In this document: piece by piece, positions 55,932 to 64,000 of the stretch
How positions within the stretch are numbered: the stretch's first letter is position 1
Layout: the number at the start of each line of letters is the position of its first letter
The notes under the pieces: generated by a model
What the model was told of the DNA's origin: nothing
The model's input: only the letters and a program-made list of their open reading frames with translations
Database searches by the model: none
Assembly (NCBI RefSeq): GCF_004769555.1
Contig: NZ_RQFY01000012.1
Location: 124,001-188,000, forward strand
DNA from: Leptospira koniambonensis
GTDB lineage: Bacteria > Spirochaetota > Leptospiria > Leptospirales > Leptospiraceae
Reading direction: 5' to 3'
Length of the DNA stretch: 64,000 nucleotides
Made by a program: the position numbers and the translations under genes

Positions 55932-58019
55932 ATGAAAACTCCAGATAAAAAATTGAACCGACTCGCGTCTGAAAAAAGTCCTTATCTACTCCAACATTCT
56001 ACGAATCCTGTGGATTGGTTTCCTTGGTCAGAAGAAGCCTTTGCAAAGGCAAAATCCGAGAATAAAATGATCTTCTTATCCATTGGTTATGCCACCTGCC
56101 ATTGGTGCCATGTGATGGAGAAGGAATCGTTTGAGAATGAAACCACTGCAGAAGTTTTAAATAGAGATTACGTTTCCATTAAGGTGGATCGGGAAGAAAG
56201 ACCAGACGTGGATCGGATCTATATGGACGCGTTACATGCCATGGGGCAGCAGGGTGGCTGGCCTTTGAATATGTTCCTAACACCTGAAGGTAAGCCGATT
56301 ACAGGTGGGACTTATTTTCCTCCGGTTCCTAAATATGGCCGAAAAAGTTTCACAGAAGTTTTGGGGATTTTGACCGGATTATGGAAGGATAAAAAAGAAG
56401 AATTACTCGAAGCTTCCGAAGATCTGACCAAACATCTAAAAGAATCTGAGGAAACAAAAGCTCTCTCTGCAGAAACATCCGGCTCTTCTCCAGGACCAGA
56501 AGTATTCGAGAATGGATTTTTATTATATGATCGACTTTACGATCCAGATTATGCGGGTTTCAAATCCAATTCTGTAAATAAATTTCCTCCGAGCATGGGC
56601 CTTAGCTTTTTATTACGTTATCATAAATCTACAGGCGAACCAAAAGCTCTAGAAATGGTAGAAGAGACACTTACTGCTATGAAAAAGGGTGGGATCTACG
56701 ACCAGATTGGCGGGGGACTTTGTAGGTATTCCACTGATCATCATTGGCTCGTTCCTCATTTCGAAAAGATGCTCTACGATAATTCACTCTTCTTAGAGGC
56801 ATTGGTAGAATGTTACCAAGCGGTGGGAGAGGAAAAATACAAAGACTATGCCTACGACGTAATCGAATACCTTCATCGTGACATGAGATTACAAGGCGGC
56901 GGGATAGCAAGTGCAGAAGACGCAGATTCAGAAGGGGAAGAGGGACTATTCTATCTTTGGACAAAAGAAGAAATAAGAGAAATCTGCGGACAAGACTCTT
57001 CTCTTTTAGATGAATTTTGGAATGTAACTGAAAAAGGAAACTTCGAAGAGAAAAATATTCTGCACGAAACATTCAGAATGAATTTCTCCAGATTACATGG
57101 TTTGGAACCTTCCGAGTTAGAAGAGATTGTTTCCAGAAACAGAAAAAAACTTTTAGAAAAACGTTCCGAACGGATCAGACCTCTTAGGGATGATAAGATC
57201 TTATTCTCTTGGAACTGTTTGTACATTAAGGCTCTAACAAAGGCTGCGATGGCATTTGGGGACGGAGATCTATTAAGAGAAGCAGAAGAAACATATAAAT
57301 TTTTAGAAAAAAATCTGATCCGAGAAGACGGAAGATTGCTCAGAAGATTTAGAGAAGGAGAAGCGAGATTCCTGGCTTATAGCACTGATTATGCGGAATT
57401 TGTATTAGCTTCTTTATACTTATTCCAAGCAGGAAAAGGATTCAGATATTTAGAGAATGCGATCAGATATACTGAAGAAGCGATCCGACTTTTCAGAAGT
57501 CCATCAGGTGTGTTTTTCGATTCAGGAAGCGATGGAGAGACATTACTCAGAAGAACGGTAGATGGTTATGATGGAGTGGAACCTTCTGCAAATAGCTCTT
57601 TTGCGACGGCTTTTGTTTTACTTTCAAAATTAGGTGTAGTAGATTCAGAAAAATATCTGCAATATGCGGATTCTATCTTCTCCTATTTCAAACCTGATAT
57701 GGAAACCTATCCAATGAATTATCCATATATGCTTTCTGCATTATGGCTTAGAAAATCTCCAGGAAGAGAACTCGCAGTGGTATATTCTTCCCAAGAAGAA
57801 TTATTACCTATTTGGAAAGGAGTAGGCTCCTTATTTTTGCCGGAGACAGTTTTTGTTTGGGCTAATGATAAAGAAGCAGAAGAGAATGGTGAAAAATTCC
57901 TACTTCTAAAAAACAGAAATTCAGGAGGGGGAGTGAAAGCATACGTTTGCGTAGGATTTCACTGCGAACTTCCTGTATCAGATTGGTCTAGCTTGAGAGC
58001 AAGATTGGTAGAAGATTAA
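55932..58019 (+). CDS. DUF255 thioredoxin-domain protein (YyaL/SSP411-like)
   Basis: A 695-residue protein with an N-terminal thioredoxin-like domain: [24 protein letters not shown] at 56-62 and [16 protein letters not shown] long (alpha/alpha)6-barrel-like region follows. The family is called DUF255/spermatogenesis-associated protein 20; its reaction is unknown, though the CxxC suggests a redox role. No signal peptide, so cytoplasmic. It is divergent from the TolC gene and overlaps rsfS convergently by 4 bp. Confidence 0.85.
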   Translation: MKTPDKKLNRLASEKSPYLLQHSTNPVDWFPWSEEAFAKAKSENKMIFLSIGYATCHWCHVMEKESFENETTAEVLNRDYVSIKVDREERPDVDRIYMDALHAMGQQGGWPLNMFLTPEGKPITGGTYFPPVPKYGRKSFTEVLGILTGLWKDKKEELLEASEDLTKHLKESEETKALSAETSGSSPGPEVFENGFLLYDRLYDPDYAGFKSNSVNKFPPSMGLSFLLRYHKSTGEPKALEMVEETLTAMKKGGIYDQIGGGLCRYSTDHHWLVPHFEKMLYDNSLFLEALVECYQAVGEEKYKDYAYDVIEYLHRDMRLQGGGIASAEDADSEGEEGLFYLWTKEEIREICGQDSSLLDEFWNVTEKGNFEEKNILHETFRMNFSRLHGLEPSELEEIVSRNRKKLLEKRSERIRPLRDDKILFSWNCLYIKALTKAAMAFGDGDLLREAEETYKFLEKNLIREDGRLLRRFREGEARFLAYSTDYAEFVLASLYLFQAGKGFRYLENAIRYTEEAIRLFRSPSGVFFDSGSDGETLLRRTVDGYDGVEPSANSSFATAFVLLSKLGVVDSEKYLQYADSIFSYFKPDMETYPMNYPYMLSALWLRKSPGRELAVVYSSQEELLPIWKGVGSLFLPETVFVWANDKEAEENGEKFLLLKNRNSGGGVKAYVCVGFHCELPVSDWSSLRARLVED

Positions 58020-58393
58020 GAGAGTTCAATTCTCTCTGCGTCTCTCCAGAGTCTGTCCAGATTATAATATTCTCTTTTTTCAGGGGTCATGATATGGACT
58101 ATAAATTCGCCATAGTCCAGCAAGGTCCAACCTGAAGAAGAGGATGTTCCTGTTTTATCAGTTTCCTTATGAGGTAGTTTAAAACTTTTTAATGCTTTTT
58201 TGATCTCTCTTGCTACTGCATTTGCTTGTACAGCAGAATTTACAGTACAGATCAGAAAGAAACTTAAGTATGAATGCACAGATTCCAGGTTTAAAACCGC
58301 AATCTCTTCGCATTTTTTATCCTGCATGATCTTATGGATAGTTTTCAGGATTTCCATTGTGTTTTCCGGGGTATTTTTAGGAGAAGGACTCAT
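58016..58393 (-). CDS. rsfS: Ribosomal silencing factor RsfS
   Basis: A 125-residue RsfS/Iojap protein: [45 protein letters not shown] is the conserved core (here in part: [20 protein letters not shown]). It binds uL14 and blocks subunit joining under starvation. In the conserved order it follows lytR, 2 bp after its stop. Confidence 0.92.
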   Translation of the reverse strand: MSPSPKNTPENTMEILKTIHKIMQDKKCEEIAVLNLESVHSYLSFFLICTVNSAVQANAVAREIKKALKSFKLPHKETDKTGTSSSSGWTLLDYGEFIVHIMTPEKREYYNLDRLWRDAERIELS

Positions 58394-58395
58394 AT

Positions 58396-59544
58396 TTATT
58401 TTTTAGGCTCTATATCGGATCCTAAGAGCACGGTAGAGTCCAGTCCTAGATCCTTTCTTAATACATGATATACTTTTGTTTTTTCTAATATGGAGGAAAT
58501 TTTATCCGCCACTGCAGTATTCCCAGAACGATCTAATATGATCGTTTTTTTGATATCTTTGGTCCAGGCGTTATCAACGGAAAGGACCTTGATCCTTTTG
58601 TCAGCCAATGTGGTCCTTACATCTTTTGCAAGACCAGCAACTTCAGTTCCGTTTAGCACTTCTGTTCTTGCATATTCTCCATCTGTGAAAATTTCAGCAG
58701 ATACATCTTTATGAAATTTTCGGATGGCAACCGATGCTCTGGCAGGATCTGCAGTTAAGAATAAACGTCTTGTTTTTGGATCTAATGCAGGCTCTCCAGG
58801 AAGTTCTGTAATTCCAAATGCGAGTCTATGAGAAGTAGCAAATTTTAGAAGAGTGTAAAAATCTTCTTTGGAAAAATCAGAATCTACTAAACTGAAAACC
58901 ATCTCTGACCAAAATGAATTTAGTAATTCTTTGTTTTCGTATAAAGTTTCGTAAATAGACAAAACTGCACTTTCTTGCCTGCTGATACGATCCAGATAAT
59001 CCAAGGTTTCCTTCTTATCCATATAAGAAACGTAATCATACGCATCTTCTCCAGAATAAGAATACAAACCAGGTTCTCTTACATAAGAAGGAGAAATTCT
59101 GTTAGTACGATTATCAGTGTATAAATTCACTCCACCTAAGATATCTACTATCTTAATAAAGGCGGAAGCATTTATCTTTACTGTATAATTTGGCTTAGAA
59201 CCTAAAATATCTTGGACAGCATCTTTTACTGCAGAAGTAGCCTTGGATTTAATTTGTTCTAAACTATCTTCCGGATCTTCGAACGTAGTGATCGGATGAA
59301 AGAAGAATAATCCGACTCTTTCTTGAGAAGGGAAGATAGTCGCTAAAAATCCAAATTCATATACATCGTCGTTTCCTACAGCATGGAAAAGTATATGGAT
59401 CGGTTTACCTGAACTGATCTTTTCGTCCAGGCCTGTTCTTCTGAAATTGCGGAATAGGAAAAATAATAACGCCAAAAATAGAAAGCCTGCAGCGATCCAT
59501 AATGGAATAAGATTAAAAGGTCGAATCGGTTTGTTAGGACTCAA
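58396..59544 (-). CDS. LytR-CpsA-Psr (LCP) family protein with LytR_C domain
   Basis: A 382-residue protein with one N-terminal membrane helix (about 12-31). The extracytoplasmic LCP domain follows ([40 protein letters not shown]). A C-terminal LytR_C domain is near 285-370 ([20 protein letters not shown]). LCP enzymes transfer glycopolymers to the cell wall; in Leptospira the acceptor is unknown. Located between yqeK and rsfS as in other spirochaetes. Confidence 0.82.
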   Translation of the reverse strand: MSPNKPIRPFNLIPLWIAAGFLFLALLFFLFRNFRRTGLDEKISSGKPIHILFHAVGNDDVYEFGFLATIFPSQERVGLFFFHPITTFEDPEDSLEQIKSKATSAVKDAVQDILGSKPNYTVKINASAFIKIVDILGGVNLYTDNRTNRISPSYVREPGLYSYSGEDAYDYVSYMDKKETLDYLDRISRQESAVLSIYETLYENKELLNSFWSEMVFSLVDSDFSKEDFYTLLKFATSHRLAFGITELPGEPALDPKTRRLFLTADPARASVAIRKFHKDVSAEIFTDGEYARTEVLNGTEVAGLAKDVRTTLADKRIKVLSVDNAWTKDIKKTIILDRSGNTAVADKISSILEKTKVYHVLRKDLGLDSTVLLGSDIEPKK

Positions 59545-59586
59545 ATCAAAGCCTCGGATTCCATTCAGAAAGAAAAATTAACCCTG

Positions 59587-60180
59587 TCAATTGGTTAATT
59601 TTCCCAAGGCGAAATGATACATGGCGATCGTCCTTTTATGGATTTCTCTTTTATGATCCAAAAGGTCCTGCATGGTATGGACTGCCTTATTCAAAACGGC
59701 AGAGTACAGATTTTCCTTGGCATTGTTTCTCCATTCCGAATATTCTGTTTGTCTTTCCGCAAATTCTGAACCCAAAAAGTCAGCCGCATATAATATATAA
59801 TCCAAAAGATTCAAGTCATCTCCACCAAGTGTATGGTGTTTCACTGCATCTAAAACGGATCTTGTTTTTAAGCCATATTCTGTTTCCAAATAATAAGCAG
59901 CGGATCGGGAATGCCAGGCAGCTTCCGGAAGTTTAGAAGATTCTGAATCTCCTAATTTTGCAAAAAGTTCCAAATGGAATTCTTTGGTTTTTTGTTTGGT
60001 GATATCGTGAACTACGCCGGCTAAATAAGCTTCTTTGCTTTCATTTGGAGAATGAATATTTGCGAGTTCTTCTGCGATCTCGGCTACTCTAAGGCTATGT
60101 TCCCAACGGGTTTTAGTGATCTCATTTGGAACAATATCTTTAAAATATTTTATCTGTTCAGGGGTAGTGGTCGGAAGCAT
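59587..60180 (-). CDS. yqeK: YqeK-type HD-domain Ap4A hydrolase
   Basis: A 197-residue HD-domain protein: RWEHSLRVAEIAEELA (first His), AGVVHDITKQKTKE (HD pair) and VKHHTLGG. YqeK cuts diadenosine tetraphosphate symmetrically to ADP. It is next to nadD, the usual partner, 20 bp downstream. Confidence 0.9.
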   Translation of the reverse strand: MLPTTTPEQIKYFKDIVPNEITKTRWEHSLRVAEIAEELANIHSPNESKEAYLAGVVHDITKQKTKEFHLELFAKLGDSESSKLPEAAWHSRSAAYYLETEYGLKTRSVLDAVKHHTLGGDDLNLLDYILYAADFLGSEFAERQTEYSEWRNNAKENLYSAVLNKAVHTMQDLLDHKREIHKRTIAMYHFALGKLTN

Positions 60181-60200
60181 CTGTAAGTATGATTGGTCGT

Positions 60201-60809
60201 CTAAATGTAAGATCTATTCTTAAGTATGATATCCCACACTTCATCCGACAATGCAATCGGTTTCCTATGATCCAAAATACATTTGGGAAGTTCTTCTCTC
60301 AAATCAACAGAAGCAGCTTCTATGATCCGATTTTGTAAAAATACGATCTTATTTTGGGATTTTTGCAGGTTTTCATTCAGGGGAATAGATTCTGAGAACC
60401 TTCTGAACACCAAAAGAGAATGCAGTTTATCTAAGATATTCTCCCAATTTTTCCATTTATGGAATTCCGAATAATTATCTTCTCCGATTAGAAGTGCGAG
60501 TTTTGCATCTGGTTTTATATTCAAAAGTTCTAAAATAGTTTCTTCAGTGAAACTGGGAGTTTCTCTTTTGATTTCCCAGTCCCAAACTTTTGTATTTGGA
60601 AAATTTTTAAACTGAGCCTGAACAAGATCTAAGATCAGTTTCGGAGGAGTTTTTTTATTCTGTTTCCAGGGAGATGTATGATTCGGAACGATCAGAAGTT
60701 CTTGGGCTTTTGGAAAATTCTCCCAAAAACTGGATGCCACTTCTGCATGGCCTAGATGAGGAGGATCAAAACTCCCGCCAAAAACTCCGACCAAACCGGA
60801 AGAGCTCAT
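60201..60809 (-). CDS. nadD: Nicotinate-nucleotide adenylyltransferase
   Basis: A 202-residue nucleotidyltransferase: GGSFDPPHLGHAEV at 10-23 with the HxGH motif, PNHTSPWKQ, and late RIIEAASVDLREEL in place of the usual ISSTxIR. It makes deamido-NAD from NaMN and ATP. It sits between proA and yqeK on the same strand. Confidence 0.9.
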   Translation of the reverse strand: MSSSGLVGVFGGSFDPPHLGHAEVASSFWENFPKAQELLIVPNHTSPWKQNKKTPPKLILDLVQAQFKNFPNTKVWDWEIKRETPSFTEETILELLNIKPDAKLALLIGEDNYSEFHKWKNWENILDKLHSLLVFRRFSESIPLNENLQKSQNKIVFLQNRIIEAASVDLREELPKCILDHRKPIALSDEVWDIILKNRSYI

Positions 60810-60826
60810 GAAAAAAAGAAGGTCCC

Positions 60827-62089
60827 TTATCCTCGGACCTGTCCTTCTCCTTCCGCGTATGTTGTAGTAGTTGTAAGATGTACAAGACCCATCGGACCTC
60901 TTACATGTAATTTACCTGTTGAAATTCCAACTTCTGCTCCGAGTCCGAATTCTCCTCCATCATGAAAACGAGTGGAGATATTCACAAAGATCGCAGCTGA
61001 ATCTAAGGAGCGACTGAAAAAATTCGCTGCACTTACATCCTCGGTCACAATTGCTTCTGTATGACCAGAACTAGTTGCCTCAATGAATTCGATTGCTTCT
61101 TCTATCTTATCTACTGTTTTGACTGAAAGTCTTAGATCTAAAAACTCTTCTAGGTAATCTTCTTCCTTAACAGGTTGGCCTTGAGGGAAAATTGCAAGAG
61201 ATCTTGGATCTAAAAGGAGTTGTACACCTTTGGATGCGAGTCCTTCTAATAATTCTTTAGTATAAGGATATTCAGAATGTATAATTAAGTTTTCTGCGGC
61301 GTTACAAACTCCAGGTCTTTGTACCTTGGAATTGATTGCGATCGGTAAAACTTTTTTAGGATCTGCCGATCTATCTATATAAAGATTCACCACTCCTTTA
61401 TCATGTTTCACCACAGGGATAAGAGAATTTTCAGAAACGAAGCGGATGAGACCTTCTCCGCCCCTTGGAACAACAATATCAATATAAGAAGTTTGTTTTA
61501 GGAAAGGGATCATATATTCTCTTTCCGTTCTATCTACGAAGGTGACTGCATTTGGAGGCAGACCTTCCTCTCTTAGACAATCTTGGAAAATTTTAGCGAG
61601 TATCGTGTTGGAATGAATTGCTTCAGAACCACCACGCAAAATACATGCGTTCCCTGATTTGAAAGACAAAGCTCCCACATCAATAGTAACATTCGGTCTG
61701 GATTCGTAAATCACCATGACCACACCCAATGGAACTCTTTTCGTATTTAAGCGCACTCCGTTTGGAAGAGTAGTTCCTCTTACAGTTTCTCCCACTGGAT
61801 CAGGAAGAGCTTTGATCTCTAAAACTGCATTAGATAAACTTTGGATCCTTTTTTCATCCAAGGTCAATCTGTCCAAAAGCGCGGAGGATAATCCTTTTGA
61901 TTTTCCTGCTTCTAGATCTTTTGCATTCTCTTTTAAAATTTCGGATTTTCTGGAAACTAACGCAGAGGCAAGTTTTTCTAAAACCTTATTCTTTTTGGAA
62001 GTATCGATCGATCGAATTTGTCTATAAGCATCTTTCGCGGATTTACAAAGTTCGTCTACGTAGATGGATTCTGCGGATCTTTGGATCAT
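60827..62089 (-). CDS. proA: Gamma-glutamyl phosphate reductase
   Basis: A 420-residue aldehyde-dehydrogenase-fold enzyme. The catalytic Cys262 lies in [30 protein letters not shown] and GGSEAIHSN are also typical ProA motifs. It reduces glutamyl phosphate to the semialdehyde in proline synthesis. It overlaps proB by 4 bp, so the two steps are coupled. Confidence 0.95.
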   Translation of the reverse strand: MIQRSAESIYVDELCKSAKDAYRQIRSIDTSKKNKVLEKLASALVSRKSEILKENAKDLEAGKSKGLSSALLDRLTLDEKRIQSLSNAVLEIKALPDPVGETVRGTTLPNGVRLNTKRVPLGVVMVIYESRPNVTIDVGALSFKSGNACILRGGSEAIHSNTILAKIFQDCLREEGLPPNAVTFVDRTEREYMIPFLKQTSYIDIVVPRGGEGLIRFVSENSLIPVVKHDKGVVNLYIDRSADPKKVLPIAINSKVQRPGVCNAAENLIIHSEYPYTKELLEGLASKGVQLLLDPRSLAIFPQGQPVKEEDYLEEFLDLRLSVKTVDKIEEAIEFIEATSSGHTEAIVTEDVSAANFFSRSLDSAAIFVNISTRFHDGGEFGLGAEVGISTGKLHVRGPMGLVHLTTTTTYAEGEGQVRG

Positions 62090-62946
62090 TCCTGACCTCC
62101 GTTACGTTTGGCTCGGAGAATGGATTTAATTTCCTCCTCCGTAAAGTTTTTCTTCTTACCGTTAGAGACAACCAATGTCCCGAGTGTATTCTTTTCTATA
62201 AACTCACGCACGCAATTTTTAAGATTACCATCTATGATCCCGCAAGGAATTCCTGCCTCGCTGGAGATAGAAGCCGCCTTGAGTTTTGTATACATTCCTC
62301 CGGTGCCTGGGCCGCTTGGGCCTCCCGCTTGGGAAAGTTCGGATTTTCCTACTTCTTCCAAGAATGGGATCAGTTTTCCATCTTTTAGAAAACCTTCTAC
62401 ACCTGTGAGAATGATCAGAAGATCTGCTTCTACGATTAGACTTACGATAGCGGAAAGAACGTCGTTATCGCCGAATTTTACTTCTTCCGTGGCGACTGAG
62501 TCGTTCTCATTTACGATTGGCAGAATGCCCCAATCTAAAAGTTGTCGGAAGGTATTTTTCAGATTTTTAAATCCTTCCGGATTCTCCATATCTAAAACAC
62601 CGAAAAGTATCTGAGCGATCGGAAGATTTACCTTAGAAAAAAAACTATCGTATAAGTTCACTAAGCGGTTTTGGCCCATTGCAGCCAGAGCTTGCTTTTC
62701 GGGGAGAGATTCTCCTGCTTCTGCCGGGTTGGAAAGTGTGGATAAAAGTTTTCTTCCTCTTGCGATTGCTCCAGAGGAAACTAAGATCACTTGTTTTCCA
62801 AGATCTCTTAGATGTCGTATGTCCGAAACCAGACTGAAAAGGAAATCATTCACTTCCTCTTCTGAGCCTGAAAGTCTTGCGGAACCTATCTTAATTACTA
62901 TTTTATTGGATGTTTTGATTCTCTCGTTCAGATCATTTCTGTTCAT
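62086..62946 (-). CDS. proB: Glutamate 5-kinase (short form without PUA domain)
   Basis: A 286-residue amino acid kinase: [11 protein letters not shown] at the N-terminus, [31 protein letters not shown] and [12 protein letters not shown]. It phosphorylates glutamate, the first step of proline synthesis. The C-terminal PUA domain of the 367-residue E. coli enzyme is missing; this short form is common in other phyla. The gene overlaps the obg end by 14 bp. Confidence 0.95.
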   Translation of the reverse strand: MNRNDLNERIKTSNKIVIKIGSARLSGSEEEVNDFLFSLVSDIRHLRDLGKQVILVSSGAIARGRKLLSTLSNPAEAGESLPEKQALAAMGQNRLVNLYDSFFSKVNLPIAQILFGVLDMENPEGFKNLKNTFRQLLDWGILPIVNENDSVATEEVKFGDNDVLSAIVSLIVEADLLIILTGVEGFLKDGKLIPFLEEVGKSELSQAGGPSGPGTGGMYTKLKAASISSEAGIPCGIIDGNLKNCVREFIEKNTLGTLVVSNGKKKNFTEEEIKSILRAKRNGGQE

Positions 62947-63988
62947 CTGAATTTTCCCGGTGTTCTTCTTCGTTAAAATGTAATTCTTCCAATTCTTTTT
63001 GGAAGAAGGTGGAATCCATTACGGAAAGTAATTCTTCTAAATTGAGTTCTTCTTGTGCGGAGATTGGGATCACCCTTCCCAAAGAAGAAACAGATTTGAG
63101 TAATTCTTCCGTAAAACTCTGGTCTTCCCAGATATCTATTTTATTTAAAACAATCAAATGGGGTCGGTTTAGAAGTTCCGGATTATAAGATCTCAATTCT
63201 GACTGAAGCATTTTGAAATCTTCTATAATATCCAATGCAGCTGCATCAAAAACGTATAATATACCTTTTACTCTTTCTATATGTCTTAAAAAGGAAAGTC
63301 CTAGGCCCACACCTTTACTTGCTCCTTCTATAATCCCAGGAATATCCGCCATAGTATAACGGTAGATATCTCCCTTTCTTTTAACCACTCCTAGGTTGGG
63401 TGCAAGAGTAGTGAATGCGTATCCTGCGATCTTAGGGTGGGCTTCCGTAATTTTAGAAAGTAGGGTAGACTTACCTGCATTAGGAAGTCCTACAATCCCA
63501 ACATCTGCCAAAAGTTTTAGACTGAGTCGTAGATGTTTATATTCTCCATCTTCTCCAGGTTGAGAAAATTTAGGAGTTTGGTGGGTAGAAGATTTGAAAT
63601 GGGTATTCCCTTTTCCCCCTCTTCCCCCTTTGACAACTTGGAATTCTCCGTCGTCTTTTACAAAATCGTAAAGTAGTTCTCCACTTTCTTCGTCGAAAAC
63701 TTGGGTTCCGAGTGGAACAAAAAGGATTAGATCTTCTCCTTTTTTACCGGATCTTTCGTTGCCTTCTCCAGGAAATCCGTCCTGAGCTCTAAATCTTCTT
63801 TTAGTAAGATAACGATCTAGGGTAACCATGGAAAGGTTAGCGCGCATGATAATATTGCCGCCAATTCCTCCGTCACCACCATCAGGTCCTCCGAATTCTA
63901 CATACTTCTCTCTTCTGAAATGCATAGATCCGGCTCCACCATGCCCGGCGGTAACTTCGATCAATACTTCATCTAAAAACTTTTCCAT
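62933..63988 (-). CDS. obg: Obg/CgtA GTPase
   Basis: A 351-residue GTPase with the glycine-rich Obg fold (about 1-158, with [18 protein letters not shown]). G1 GLPNAGKST is near 166, the switch [12 protein letters not shown]4 NKID and G5 ISAQ. It binds the 50S subunit and links ribosome assembly with stress. A good ATG at 63988; rpmA and rplU, its usual upstream partners, would lie beyond the window edge. Confidence 0.95.
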   Translation of the reverse strand: MEKFLDEVLIEVTAGHGGAGSMHFRREKYVEFGGPDGGDGGIGGNIIMRANLSMVTLDRYLTKRRFRAQDGFPGEGNERSGKKGEDLILFVPLGTQVFDEESGELLYDFVKDDGEFQVVKGGRGGKGNTHFKSSTHQTPKFSQPGEDGEYKHLRLSLKLLADVGIVGLPNAGKSTLLSKITEAHPKIAGYAFTTLAPNLGVVKRKGDIYRYTMADIPGIIEGASKGVGLGLSFLRHIERVKGILYVFDAAALDIIEDFKMLQSELRSYNPELLNRPHLIVLNKIDIWEDQSFTEELLKSVSSLGRVIPISAQEELNLEELLSVMDSTFFQKELEELHFNEEEHRENSDEQK

Positions 63989-64000
63989 GTGAATCAGAGG

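Overview
The window looks like a chromosomal segment of a Leptospira-type spirochaete. The reasons are moderate-to-low G+C, loosely conserved spirochaetal lipoboxes on many short exported proteins, tightly packed operons with ATGA stop/start overlaps, and the 3' block obg-proB-proA-nadD-yqeK-lytR-rsfS. No rRNA, tRNA, CRISPR array or intact insertion sequence was seen. Product names rest on motifs and domain order read by eye; no database search was run.

Layout. 1-5.5 kb: lipid and acyl-CoA genes (partial CoA-transferase, two hot-dog thioesterase-like proteins, an SDR, a ketoacyl synthase) with a PP2C phosphatase facing a SiaB-type kinase. 5.7-12.5 kb: lipoproteins, OsmC, a YbhN-like membrane protein, a HIT / ROK / ABC-transporter operon and a membrane-anchored TPR protein. 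12.5-15.9 kb: a TolC-type channel and a periplasmic adaptor without their RND pump, then a PIN/Phd toxin-antitoxin pair with a palindromic operator. 16-20 kb: housekeeping run lexA, lipoprotein, ctp, tsaD, pssA. 20.1-21.5 kb: a small AT-rich accessory patch with a DUF433 antitoxin whose toxin is truncated, and a membrane-protein gene broken by an in-frame TAG. 21.5-29 kb: two outer-membrane-like proteins, radC, and the surface-polysaccharide trio wzm-wzt-ugd. 29-34 kb: hisE and a variant cytochrome c maturation operon (CcmE with CxxxY, CcmF, an unusual CcmH, a CcmI-like zinc-ribbon protein) behind elyC and a 59-residue tautomerase.

34-41 kb: mixed metabolic genes (Mpo1-like, AraC regulator, hydrolase, SMR/EamA protein, polysaccharide deacetylase, family III CoA-transferase, MBL hydrolase, two small membrane proteins). 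41-45.6 kb: a Gabija-type defence pair (OLD/TOPRIM nuclease GajA plus UvrD-like helicase GajB) flanked by repeat-like or decayed DNA. 45.5-54 kb: a TetR/flavin-monooxygenase operon under a 35-bp palindrome, an acyl-CoA dehydrogenase, a Crp/Fnr regulator, a hydrolase lipoprotein, an ECF41 sigma factor with its flavoprotein partner and a matching ECF41-type promoter, and a di-haem peroxidase. 54-64 kb: a TolC-family protein, a DUF255 thioredoxin-like protein, and the conserved rsfS-to-obg block.

Links between genes: the di-haem peroxidase is a c-type cytochrome that would need the Ccm machinery encoded 20 kb away; wzm, wzt and ugd fit supply and export of a uronate-containing glycan; the ECF41 factor probably drives its own operon. 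The most notable items are the Gabija pair with a repeat-derived GajB tail, the variant Ccm system, the thioesterase/four-helix-bundle fusion, the ECF41 promoter match, and the 35-bp operator.
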